Source: Luteibacter sp. OK325
GTDB lineage: Bacteria > Pseudomonadota > Gammaproteobacteria > Xanthomonadales > Rhodanobacteraceae
DNA: 64,000 bases
Direction of reading: 5' to 3'
NCBI RefSeq assembly: GCF_003050935.1
Contig: NZ_QAOX01000001.1
Span: 806,001-870,000 of the forward strand
The stretch's first letter is position 1. Every line of letters begins with the position of its first letter. The position numbers and the translations under genes were made by a program. This document shows, piece after piece, positions 28,729-35,896 of this stretch. The notes under the pieces were generated by a model. That model saw nothing but the letters and a program-made list of their open reading frames with translations, was not told where the DNA came from and did no database searches.

Positions 28729-29112
28729 GTGCGTCGTGGTCTGGCACGAAACCGCTGGTTGGGATGGATGGCGCTGGTCGCCGTCTGGCTCACCGTGCTG
28801 GCGCCGTCGGTCTCGCGGACCGTGTCGGCAGCTTTCGTGTTCCCGGACCTCGGTGCCTGGTGTGAAGGGGCGCCGGGCGAACACCACGGTGCCACGGCCA
28901 CCCACGATTCGGGTGCCATGGGAGATGGCGCTGCCTGCGGCTACTGCACGCTTTTCGCGCAGACGCCCGCGCTGGGTGCCGTTTTCTACATCGGCCATGC
29001 CCCGCCCTCTCCCGGCTACGTCCCCGCCGACCTTCCGGTCGCACGGGCGCATGTGCCAGTGGCCATCCTGCACGCCCCACCACGAGGTCCGCCGGTCGCC
29101 GCGCACGCCTGA
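28729..29112 (+). CDS. DUF2946 family small membrane/periplasmic protein
   Basis: A 127-residue protein with an N-terminal hydrophobic segment (about residues 12-36) and the DUF2946 hallmark CGYCTLFAQTP preceded by a His-rich stretch (GEHHGATATHDSG). The paired Cys and His residues suggest metal handling; members are commonly beside TonB-dependent copper receptors, as here. The GTG start at 28729 has AGGGGA before it. The function is inferred from context only. Confidence 0.7.
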   Translation: MRRGLARNRWLGWMALVAVWLTVLAPSVSRTVSAAFVFPDLGAWCEGAPGEHHGATATHDSGAMGDGAACGYCTLFAQTPALGAVFYIGHAPPSPGYVPADLPVARAHVPVAILHAPPRGPPVAAHA

Positions 29113-29158
29113 TCGCTTCCGATCCCGCCGTACGCCACCGACCCACGGACCTATCGCC

Positions 29159-31456
29159 ATGACCCTGTTCCCCACGGATGGACGCGCCCTTGCGCGCGCC
29201 GTCGCCTGCGCCATCGGCGCTACCTTCCTGCCTGTCCACGCCGCGGACGGCCCCGATGATCCGCAACGCGCGACCACGCTGCGCGAGGTGCGGGTATCGG
29301 CTGCGAGCCACGGGACGCCCGTGGACCCCGATCTGCCCTCCGCCGTCGAGACGATCACCGCCGCACAGCTCGACCATCTCAACGTGATCAATGCCGAGGA
29401 TGCGTTGAAGTACCTGCCCTCCTTCGGCATCCGCAAGCGTTTCACCGGCGACGAGAACGCGACCTTCTCCGTGCGCGGCACCAGTAACCAGCAGAGCGCG
29501 CGCGGGCTGGTCTACCTCGACGGCCTGCTGCTCTCCAACCTGCTCGGCAACAACTGGGCGAACCCGCCGCGCTGGTCGATGGCCTTCCCGCAGAACCTGT
29601 CGCGCGTCGACGTGATCTACGGCGCTTACTCGGCGCTCTACCCCGGCAACGCCATCGGCGCGACCGTGCTGATGACCACGCGCATGCCGGAGAAGCTCGA
29701 GGTCACCGGTGACGTGCAGGCGTTCACCCAACACGTACACACCTACGGTGTGGATCGCGACTACGGCGGCAGCCGGCAGACCGCGACCCTCGGTGACCGC
29801 GACGGTCGCTTCGCCTTCCTGATCGGGGTGTCCCATCTTCAGGCCAACGGTCAGCCGCTGGTCTACGCCACGCAGAATCGCTCTACCTTGCCGGGCACAC
29901 GAAATCCGGTCACCGGCGCCATCGGCGACTCGGGTGCCAGTGGCCTGCCGCGAGAAGTACTCGGCATCAACAGCGAGGGCCAGGAGGCGAGCAGCCAGGA
30001 CGAAGCGCACGCGCGCCTGACCTATGACATCACGCCCGAGCTCACTGCGGCGATCACTGCCGGCTACTGGAAGCAGGATCTATCGCACCGTACGGAATCC
30101 TTCCTGCGCGATGCGAACGGCCAGCCCGTGTTGTCGGGGCCGGTGACGATCGGCGGGCAGCAGTACACCGTGCCGGCCAACTTCTTTGCCCCGAGCACAC
30201 GGCAAAGCCGAAACTATCTGTACGGCGTGTCACTGGGAACCCATCGTGATAGCGGATGGAACATCGAAGGCGACGCGTCTTACTTCGACATGGACCGAAA
30301 CCGCGACCGTGTGGCCAATGCCGTGACCGACGATGGCACGGGATTACTCACCGCTGGCGACGGTAGCCGCTGGCGCACCTTCGACCTGCGCGCCAGCCAC
30401 ACTCCCGATAACATCGAACCCAACACGCACTCGGTAAGCTTCGGCTATCACTTCGACGGGTATGCGCTGGATAACGCCACTTACAATCTTGCCAACTGGC
30501 GTAACGGCGACGCGGGCGCGCTGACCAGCGCGAACGGCGGTAGCACGCAAACGCAGGCGGTCTATCTGCAGGACGCGTGGCAGCTGATCGAACGCTGGCG
30601 ACTGACCGTGGGCGCGCGCTATGAGCAATGGCGTGCATTCGACGGGTCGCGTTCCACGTCGACGGCCACGGTCGCTTACCCCGAGCGAAAGGAATCGCAT
30701 ACCTCGCCCAAGGCCTCGCTGGCCTATGACGCCAGTGATACCGTGACTGTTCGCCTGTCCGCTGCGCGGGCCTACCGCTTTCCGACGGTGAACGAGCTGT
30801 TCCAGGGTACGTTCAACGGCATCGCACTGATCAACAACGATCCCAACCTGAAGCCTGAGAACGACCTTTCGCGTGAGTTGTCCACGGAGTGGTACCGACC
30901 CAACGGCGTGGCGCGATTCACGGTCTACCGCAGCGATACACGCAATACGCTGTTCAGCCAGACCGACACCACGGTGTTTCCAAATGTCACCAGCGTGCAG
31001 AACGTCGGCCTCGTGCGCACGCGCGGCGCCGAAGCCAGCTACGACGGCAGTGGCGTCTGGTGGTCGACATTCGACCTGAGCGCCAACGCGGCCTATACGC
31101 AGGCGACAACGGTGAGCAATGCGCGAAATCCGGCATCCGAAGGCAAGCAGTTCTATCGGATTCCGCGCTGGCGCGCGAACCTGGTCGGCACGTACCACGC
31201 CAGCGAGCATGTCGCCATGACCCTCGCCGGGCGCTATTCCGGTCGTCAGTACAACACCCTCGATCACAGCGACGTTCATCCGGATACGTTCGGTGGCGCG
31301 AGCGCGTTCCTCACCTTCGATGCCAAACTCACGTGGAAGGTGAGCGAGCACGTGGAGCTAGGCGCCGGCGTCGACAACCTCACGAATCGTCGCTACTACG
31401 TGTATTACCCCTACCCTTCGCGAAGCTACCTGGTGGAGGCGAAGTTCCGGCTCTGA
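29159..31456 (+). CDS. TonB-dependent outer membrane receptor
   Basis: A 765-residue receptor: signal peptide to about residue 23 (VHAADG), TonB box TLREVRVSA, plug domain (AVETITAAQLDHLNVINAEDALKYLP in part, then FSVRGTSNQQSARGLVYLDG, VIYGAYSALYPGNAIGA), and a 22-strand barrel ending in the canonical aromatic YLVEAKFRL. The longer open frame reaching 28736 reads through the DUF2946 gene and is not used; the ATG at 29159 gives a proper signal peptide. The neighbouring DUF2946 gene suggests copper or another metal complex as ligand, but a siderophore is possible. Its 3' end overlaps the convergent lanKC gene by 31 bases. Confidence 0.88.
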   Translation: MTLFPTDGRALARAVACAIGATFLPVHAADGPDDPQRATTLREVRVSAASHGTPVDPDLPSAVETITAAQLDHLNVINAEDALKYLPSFGIRKRFTGDENATFSVRGTSNQQSARGLVYLDGLLLSNLLGNNWANPPRWSMAFPQNLSRVDVIYGAYSALYPGNAIGATVLMTTRMPEKLEVTGDVQAFTQHVHTYGVDRDYGGSRQTATLGDRDGRFAFLIGVSHLQANGQPLVYATQNRSTLPGTRNPVTGAIGDSGASGLPREVLGINSEGQEASSQDEAHARLTYDITPELTAAITAGYWKQDLSHRTESFLRDANGQPVLSGPVTIGGQQYTVPANFFAPSTRQSRNYLYGVSLGTHRDSGWNIEGDASYFDMDRNRDRVANAVTDDGTGLLTAGDGSRWRTFDLRASHTPDNIEPNTHSVSFGYHFDGYALDNATYNLANWRNGDAGALTSANGGSTQTQAVYLQDAWQLIERWRLTVGARYEQWRAFDGSRSTSTATVAYPERKESHTSPKASLAYDASDTVTVRLSAARAYRFPTVNELFQGTFNGIALINNDPNLKPENDLSRELSTEWYRPNGVARFTVYRSDTRNTLFSQTDTTVFPNVTSVQNVGLVRTRGAEASYDGSGVWWSTFDLSANAAYTQATTVSNARNPASEGKQFYRIPRWRANLVGTYHASEHVAMTLAGRYSGRQYNTLDHSDVHPDTFGGASAFLTFDAKLTWKVSEHVELGAGVDNLTNRRYYVYYPYPSRSYLVEAKFRL

Positions 31457-34116
31457 CGTACCGGTGCCGGCAGGTGTTCGTCCAGCATGAAGGCGGCCGG
31501 AGCCCCGTGCTGCAATCGGTCGAAGAACGAGGCGACGCCCGCCCCTCCCGTGGCCAGATCGCAACTGATGCGCAGCAGTTCGGTGCCCGGTACGGCGAGC
31601 CCTCCATCGCGCCGGATGAGGAAGGGCTCGATGCCGTGTGCGGCGTGATGCGCCGCATCGCGATAGAACCTGCCGCGCTCAGGGACAAACTGCGCGAGGT
31701 CGAGAAGGGTCTCGCCGATGCCGGCCAGACCATCGAACAGGCCCGGGCTGACCGCGTGCCGGCGTAGCAGGTCGCCCTCGCTGGCGAGCAGCACGTCCCG
31801 ATAATGCGGGTCGCCGGTGCAGGCGAGGAACCGGGCGACAACGGCGAGGATGCCAGCCGTGCCTTGACAGAGGTACGGAACCCACGTGGAAGAGCCAATG
31901 AACATCGGCCACGTCGGGGCGCCATCGGCGTTCTTTCGCCGCTGCGCGAGGTCGAAGGCGAGGCCACCTGTGGCTCCGCGCAGGAAACGTTCGTCACCCA
32001 CGGCGACGTGCAGATGAAGAAGGAAAAGAGCGATGCCTGCGGCGCCGTAGGCGAGGCCCACGGGCTGTTGTATACCGTCAGGCCATCGCAGGCTGCCATC
32101 GTCTTCCTTGATCGCGACAGACAGCAAAGCGTCCCCCGCCTGCCCCGCCGCCGTGAGAAAGTGCTCGTCGGCGGTTTCATGCCAGGCCTTGATACGAGCC
32201 AGGCCCCAGCCCGCGATGCCCTCGTGCAGGCCCGGACAAGAACGAATCGTGTTCGCGGAAAATTCGCCGCGCAGCAGATCGGTCGCGCGGGTCGTCTCGC
32301 CGGCCTCGAAGAGCACCCACGCGATTCCCGCGTCGCCCGACATGAGGCTGACCCCGCGTCGGTGGCCCGCATCGACGCCGGCGAGCAGGTAATCGTGCAG
32401 TCCTTCGGGCGGCTCCCTCTGGCTACGCAGGTACGCATGCAGGACGCCGGCCGCCCCATGAGCCACACCCCAGGGATGGCTTTCGAAGACCTCGGGGGCG
32501 GCGGGCACGAACCGGTCCGGTCGGGCACGTTCGGCCTGCGCGGTCACATAGGCGAACAGCGCATCCGCTTGAGCGGGTGGGTGGGGGACCGCGTCGTTAT
32601 GATGAGGCACCGACATGGCGCCTGTCTGCACGCACGCCAGGGAGCCACGTAAGGTCACCATCACCGACGTCGGCAGGGGTCGTTTCCAGGGGTTCGGATC
32701 CAGCAGCCGAGCGATGGCCTCGACGACGGCGGGCGGATAACCCATGTCGTCACTCATCCATCGGGCGAAGCGCAACGCGACATCGCGGTCCAGAGGCAGC
32801 ATCGCGTTGACCGGGATCATCGCGGCAAGCAGGTTGGCCCCGAAGGCGTAGACGTCTTCGCTTTCCGCCTCTGCGTGGTCCCGGGGCGCCGGGCTCCCTG
32901 AAGCGAAGCCCGGCGTGCTAAGCAGCAATGGGGCGTCGAGCCGCTGCTCGACGGCAGCTTCCAGGTCGATCAGGCGCACTTCACCGTTGGCGTCCACGAT
33001 GATGTTGTGAAATGAGAGGTCGCCCAGCGATATGCCGACGGCATGCACCTTCGCGATCGCATCGGCGAGGCGGCTGAATACCGCGACGACATCGGCAAGG
33101 AAGCGCGCCACGTCATCTCGCGTCGCCTGCGTCTTCAGCCAGGGATAGCGCTTGCCGAGCCAGATTCGCAGGGTGTCGCCACGCAGGTATTCCTCGACCA
33201 GGAAGCTGTGTTCCCATTCTTCGAAGTACGCGATCGGCTGGGGTGCGACGCGCAGGGCAGCGAGGCAACGCAGCAGACGGAATTCCTTGCGCAGGCTCTC
33301 CTTTGCCGTCTGCCGATCGCCAATGAACGGCCTGGCTTCCTTGATGACAACACGCTGGCCCTCGTCGAGATCGTCAGCGAGATACACGCCGCCCGCGGCG
33401 GAGAAAGCCAGTGCTTTGTAAACACGGTAGCGACCGGCTCCCAGCAGGACGGAGGACGCCGGAGCCGCGGGAGCTGCCGTTCCGAAGGGATCGCGCAACC
33501 AGTCGGGAAGGCGGAATCGCGGCGACCGGTCATCCTCTTCGACGTCGTCGTCCGGCCGTCTCAACAGCCATTCAACACGCCCGCCCGCCGAGATACGAGA
33601 GTCCGACACGATGCCGCCGTAGCGGTAGTGGAGTACGCGAGAATCCGCGTAACGACGATCGGTAAGCACATACGGGCCGACGTAGCCGGACAACGCTGCG
33701 TGGAGGTTCGCAATGACCTGACGAAAATCGTCGACATTTCGCGGATATACCGTGATGAACTTGCCCGAGCCACCTCGGGGCCACCGCTTGCCGTTGATGG
33801 CGCCGAGCATCCTGTGGTCGGCGGCGAACTTGAACGCCGTGCCGGATGTGCCGAGTGTGGCGGCGGTGATGGACAACACGATATGCGCGGTGGAGGCGAT
33901 CGAGGATATGTGAATCTTCCAACCCTGCATCGGCAGCACGGTGTCCGGTGCCTGGCAGTGCACCCAGATTCCGGACCGTTCGATCGTCCAGTGTGCCGCC
34001 AGCGCTCGCCGTACCGGAACGATGAAGTCGTCCTCGAGCACGGGGCGACTGGCATAGGGTTCAAAGAACTCCCGATCGACCGCGGTGTACTGCCATAGCT
34101 GGGCCCTTCGTTCCAT
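31426..34116 (-). CDS. lanKC: Class III lanthipeptide synthetase (lyase-kinase-LanC)
   Basis: An 896-residue three-domain enzyme that phosphorylates Ser/Thr of a precursor, eliminates the phosphate and adds Cys to form (methyl)lanthionine or labionin rings. Lyase domain, residues about 1-190: GWKIH with Lys67/His69, SGKFITVYP, GPYVLTDRRY, YRYGGI. Kinase domain, about 225-490: VVIKEARP (Lys259), GDLSFHN (Asp366, Asn371), IDLE (Asp384). LanC-like toroid, about 545-870, has seven GxxG repeats such as VAHGAAG, LAYGAAG, LCQGTAG and LFDGLAG. Of the Zn ligands of classical LanC only Cys750 remains; the CHG motif is LFDG, as in class III and not class IV enzymes. A start at 34116 is preferred over the ATG at 34134 or TTG at 34146. 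It is the last gene of the locus, 82 bases after the peptide gene. Confidence 0.93.
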   Translation of the reverse strand: MERRAQLWQYTAVDREFFEPYASRPVLEDDFIVPVRRALAAHWTIERSGIWVHCQAPDTVLPMQGWKIHISSIASTAHIVLSITAATLGTSGTAFKFAADHRMLGAINGKRWPRGGSGKFITVYPRNVDDFRQVIANLHAALSGYVGPYVLTDRRYADSRVLHYRYGGIVSDSRISAGGRVEWLLRRPDDDVEEDDRSPRFRLPDWLRDPFGTAAPAAPASSVLLGAGRYRVYKALAFSAAGGVYLADDLDEGQRVVIKEARPFIGDRQTAKESLRKEFRLLRCLAALRVAPQPIAYFEEWEHSFLVEEYLRGDTLRIWLGKRYPWLKTQATRDDVARFLADVVAVFSRLADAIAKVHAVGISLGDLSFHNIIVDANGEVRLIDLEAAVEQRLDAPLLLSTPGFASGSPAPRDHAEAESEDVYAFGANLLAAMIPVNAMLPLDRDVALRFARWMSDDMGYPPAVVEAIARLLDPNPWKRPLPTSVMVTLRGSLACVQTGAMSVPHHNDAVPHPPAQADALFAYVTAQAERARPDRFVPAAPEVFESHPWGVAHGAAGVLHAYLRSQREPPEGLHDYLLAGVDAGHRRGVSLMSGDAGIAWVLFEAGETTRATDLLRGEFSANTIRSCPGLHEGIAGWGLARIKAWHETADEHFLTAAGQAGDALLSVAIKEDDGSLRWPDGIQQPVGLAYGAAGIALFLLHLHVAVGDERFLRGATGGLAFDLAQRRKNADGAPTWPMFIGSSTWVPYLCQGTAGILAVVARFLACTGDPHYRDVLLASEGDLLRRHAVSPGLFDGLAGIGETLLDLAQFVPERGRFYRDAAHHAAHGIEPFLIRRDGGLAVPGTELLRISCDLATGGAGVASFFDRLQHGAPAAFMLDEHLPAPVRQSRNFASTR

Positions 34117-34150
34117 AACGTCCCGTCTCTCCATGTTCGGGTGCAAACCA

Positions 34151-34184
34151 GCACACGAGGCGACCCGGACGTCACCTCGTGTGC
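34151..34184 (-). promoter_or_regulatory. Hairpin between peptide gene and synthetase gene
   Basis: GCACACGAGG (34151-34160) pairs perfectly with CCTCGTGTGC (34175-34184). The loop also pairs, giving a stem of about 14 bp including one G-U, with loop GTCCGG. No T-run follows. It lies in the 82-base gap after the peptide stop, where a partial terminator or processing site would give more peptide mRNA than enzyme mRNA. Confidence 0.7.
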
Positions 34185-34198
34185 CGTTCTACTGCTTT

Positions 34199-34330
34199 CT
34201 AGCCTGCGAATCCGTCCATCTGATGTTTCAAGCAACAATGCATACTGGCGGTCGATCCGCACTGACCGGTGTTGCCGCGATCCCAGGCCGGGTCGGTCGG
34301 CAGGTTCTGCAGGTCGAGTATGTTCGGCAT
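34199..34330 (-). CDS. lanA: Class III lanthipeptide precursor peptide
   Basis: A 43-residue ORF. It begins MPNILDLQNLPTDPAW, matching the class III leader rule of a hydrophobic-Leu-Asp/Glu-Leu-Gln box (ILDLQ at 4-8); labyrinthopeptin precursors, from memory, begin MASILELQ. The C-terminal part contains Thr21, Cys24, Ser26, Thr27, Ser29, Cys32 and Cys33, with the run GSTASMHCC and the tail LKHQMDGFAG. Ser26-x2-Ser29-x3-Cys33 is the spacing used for a labionin ring. The ATG at 34330 has an almost perfect ribosome binding site, AAGGAGG, at 34335-34341 (minus strand). The next gene downstream is the cognate synthetase. The frame was derived by hand from the reverse complement; cleavage site and ring pattern are unknown. 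Confidence 0.88.
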   Translation of the reverse strand: MPNILDLQNLPTDPAWDRGNTGQCGSTASMHCCLKHQMDGFAG

Positions 34331-34406
34331 GGCTCCTCCTTTGATTGAGCGATGAGACGCACTGCGCATAAAGCGCGGGGTGCGATCCGAATCTAGGGTG
34401 CGTCTA

Positions 34407-34463
34407 TGTCGCGAGACAGTGTCGCGATGGGATCGGGAGGGTACGGTCGGGTGTATGTCGCGA
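34407..34463. promoter_or_regulatory. Three direct TGTCGCGA repeats upstream of lanA
   Basis: TGTCGCGA occurs at 34407-34414, 34420-34427 and 34456-34463, in the 137-base gap between the kinase gene and the peptide gene. Starts are 13 and 36 bases apart. The first copy extends to the palindrome TGTC-GCGA-GACA (34407-34418). They are the likely operators of the NtrC-like regulator encoded in the same locus. Promoter boxes could not be assigned. Confidence 0.6.
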
Positions 34464-34467
34464 CTTT

Positions 34468-35886
34468 CTACCCGGCATGACCGGTTTCGGTCGCTTTTGC
34501 TGTCCGGAATCGGACAGTGTCGTCCGCACCCGGACGCATGGGCAAGCGCACGGTGGCCACCGCACCTCTTCCATCGCAGCGCGCCGCCAGCTCTACCGTT
34601 CCGGCATGCGCTTCGACAATGAGGCGCGTCAGCGTCAAGCCAATACCCGAGCCTTCCGGTTTGGTGGTGAAGAAGGGAACGAAGATACCGTCGCTCGGCG
34701 GCAACCCGATACCGTCATCCTCGATCGTCACACGCACATGATCGCCCTCGGTGCCCCAATCGACACGGACGCCACCGTCCGTGCCCAGGGTTGCTTCGAC
34801 CGCGTTTCGCAATAGATTGATGAAGGCCTGGCCGAGCTGGTCCTCGTCGCCGTCGAGCGTGATCGGCTCACCACCGTTTATATCGATCGGCTTGCGTTGC
34901 TCAAGCAGCGCGAAGCGCCGCAGGGCGACGTCCAGGCGGAACGGATGCCGTTGTAGCGGAGGCAGCCGCGCGAGCCGGCCGTAACCGGAGAGAAAGCGTG
35001 TCAGCGAGTGCGCGCGCCGGCCGATCACCTCCAGGCCGAGACGAAGTTCTTCGTCGAGCGTGGTCCGATCCTGTGCGTCGAGCAGGGCCGACAGGCTACC
35101 GGCTAGCGAGCCTATGGGGGCGAGCGAGTTGTTCAGCTCGTGGCTCAGCACACGTATCAGGCGTTGCCACGCACGGCGCTCCTCCTCGCTCAGCGCGGCG
35201 CTCAGATCGTGAAGGATCACCATCGTGTGCTCTCGCCCTTCGCTGTACCAGACTGCCCGGCGCACAGCCCATCGACCATTCGCCGAAGAGAACCGATGTG
35301 TGAGGATGGCGCCATCCGCAGCGCCCAGGGGCTCCGCCAGGCCCAGTGACGTTACGTCTCGTCCGACCACGGCGGCGCGTTCCGCGCCGATCAGGCGGCG
35401 GGCAGCCGAATTGATAAATGTCAGGTGGCCTTTCTCGTCGACCACGAAGACAGCGCTGTGCAGCGCGACCAGGGTCTTGCCCAGGAACCGGGACGTCTCC
35501 GTACGTTTGCGCCTCCCACCACGCAGATCGTCGGTCAACAGGTTCATGTCAGCGATCAGCCCCTGCAGCGGGTCGCGTCCGGGACGGACCCGTCCACGCA
35601 TGCTGTAGTCGCCTTCGCGGATAGCGAACAGGAGGTCGAGAACGGTACCGAGTGTGGTCACCAGGCGGCTGCCACCTATCCATCCGACGAGAAGACTCAG
35701 GCAGAACCCGGCACCGAAGATGCTCCCTCGCGCGCCCACCGAAAGACCATCGAGGAAGACCACGAGCGTGCCACCTGCGACAAGCGGGGTCGCGAAAATC
35801 CCTGCCCACAGTGCAGCGTCGATGCGCAGCGTCACGGAACGGTCGCGCACCGTCGTCGTCTCACGGGGGTGCTGACGAAAGGTCAT
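34468..35886 (-). CDS. Intramembrane-type sensor histidine kinase (NtrY-like)
   Basis: A 472-residue kinase with two membrane helices (about 24-45 and 54-72) separated by a loop of only about 8 residues, so it has no periplasmic sensor domain. A HAMP-like linker (LLFAIREGDYSMRGRV) and a PAS domain (VFVVDEKGHLTFINSAARRLIGAERAAVVGR) precede the H box LIRVLSHELNNSLAPIGS, N box NLLRNAVEATLG, DDGIGLP and TTKPEGSGIGLTLTRLI. The ATG at 35886 starts 10 bases after the regulator stop with GAGGGGG before it; 34 upstream codons of open frame overlap that gene and were dropped. Very short loops are typical of kinases that sense through an ABC transporter, and one is encoded in this operon. Confidence 0.88.
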   Translation of the reverse strand: MTFRQHPRETTTVRDRSVTLRIDAALWAGIFATPLVAGGTLVVFLDGLSVGARGSIFGAGFCLSLLVGWIGGSRLVTTLGTVLDLLFAIREGDYSMRGRVRPGRDPLQGLIADMNLLTDDLRGGRRKRTETSRFLGKTLVALHSAVFVVDEKGHLTFINSAARRLIGAERAAVVGRDVTSLGLAEPLGAADGAILTHRFSSANGRWAVRRAVWYSEGREHTMVILHDLSAALSEEERRAWQRLIRVLSHELNNSLAPIGSLAGSLSALLDAQDRTTLDEELRLGLEVIGRRAHSLTRFLSGYGRLARLPPLQRHPFRLDVALRRFALLEQRKPIDINGGEPITLDGDEDQLGQAFINLLRNAVEATLGTDGGVRVDWGTEGDHVRVTIEDDGIGLPPSDGIFVPFFTTKPEGSGIGLTLTRLIVEAHAGTVELAARCDGRGAVATVRLPMRPGADDTVRFRTAKATETGHAG

Positions 35887-35896
35887 GCCCGCCCCC

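Noticed and set aside
28736-29158. N-terminal extension of the TonB receptor frame
   Set aside because: Reads the DUF2946 gene in another frame; the receptor signal peptide begins at 29159.
31426-34116. Ser/Thr protein kinase with unrelated LanC-like tail (eukaryote-type LanCL)
   Set aside because: The lyase motifs GWKIH, SGKFITVYP and GPYVLTDRR upstream of the kinase are specific to lanthipeptide synthetases, and a precursor is adjacent.
34375-34388. GG-N10-GC on the minus strand before lanA, as a sigma54 promoter
   Set aside because: Only the GG and GC dinucleotides match; the TGGCAC and TTGC contexts are absent, and the local regulator lacks the sigma54 loop.
34331-34467. A second precursor peptide in the same gap
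   Set aside because: No other short frame with a ribosome binding site and leader box was found on the minus strand.
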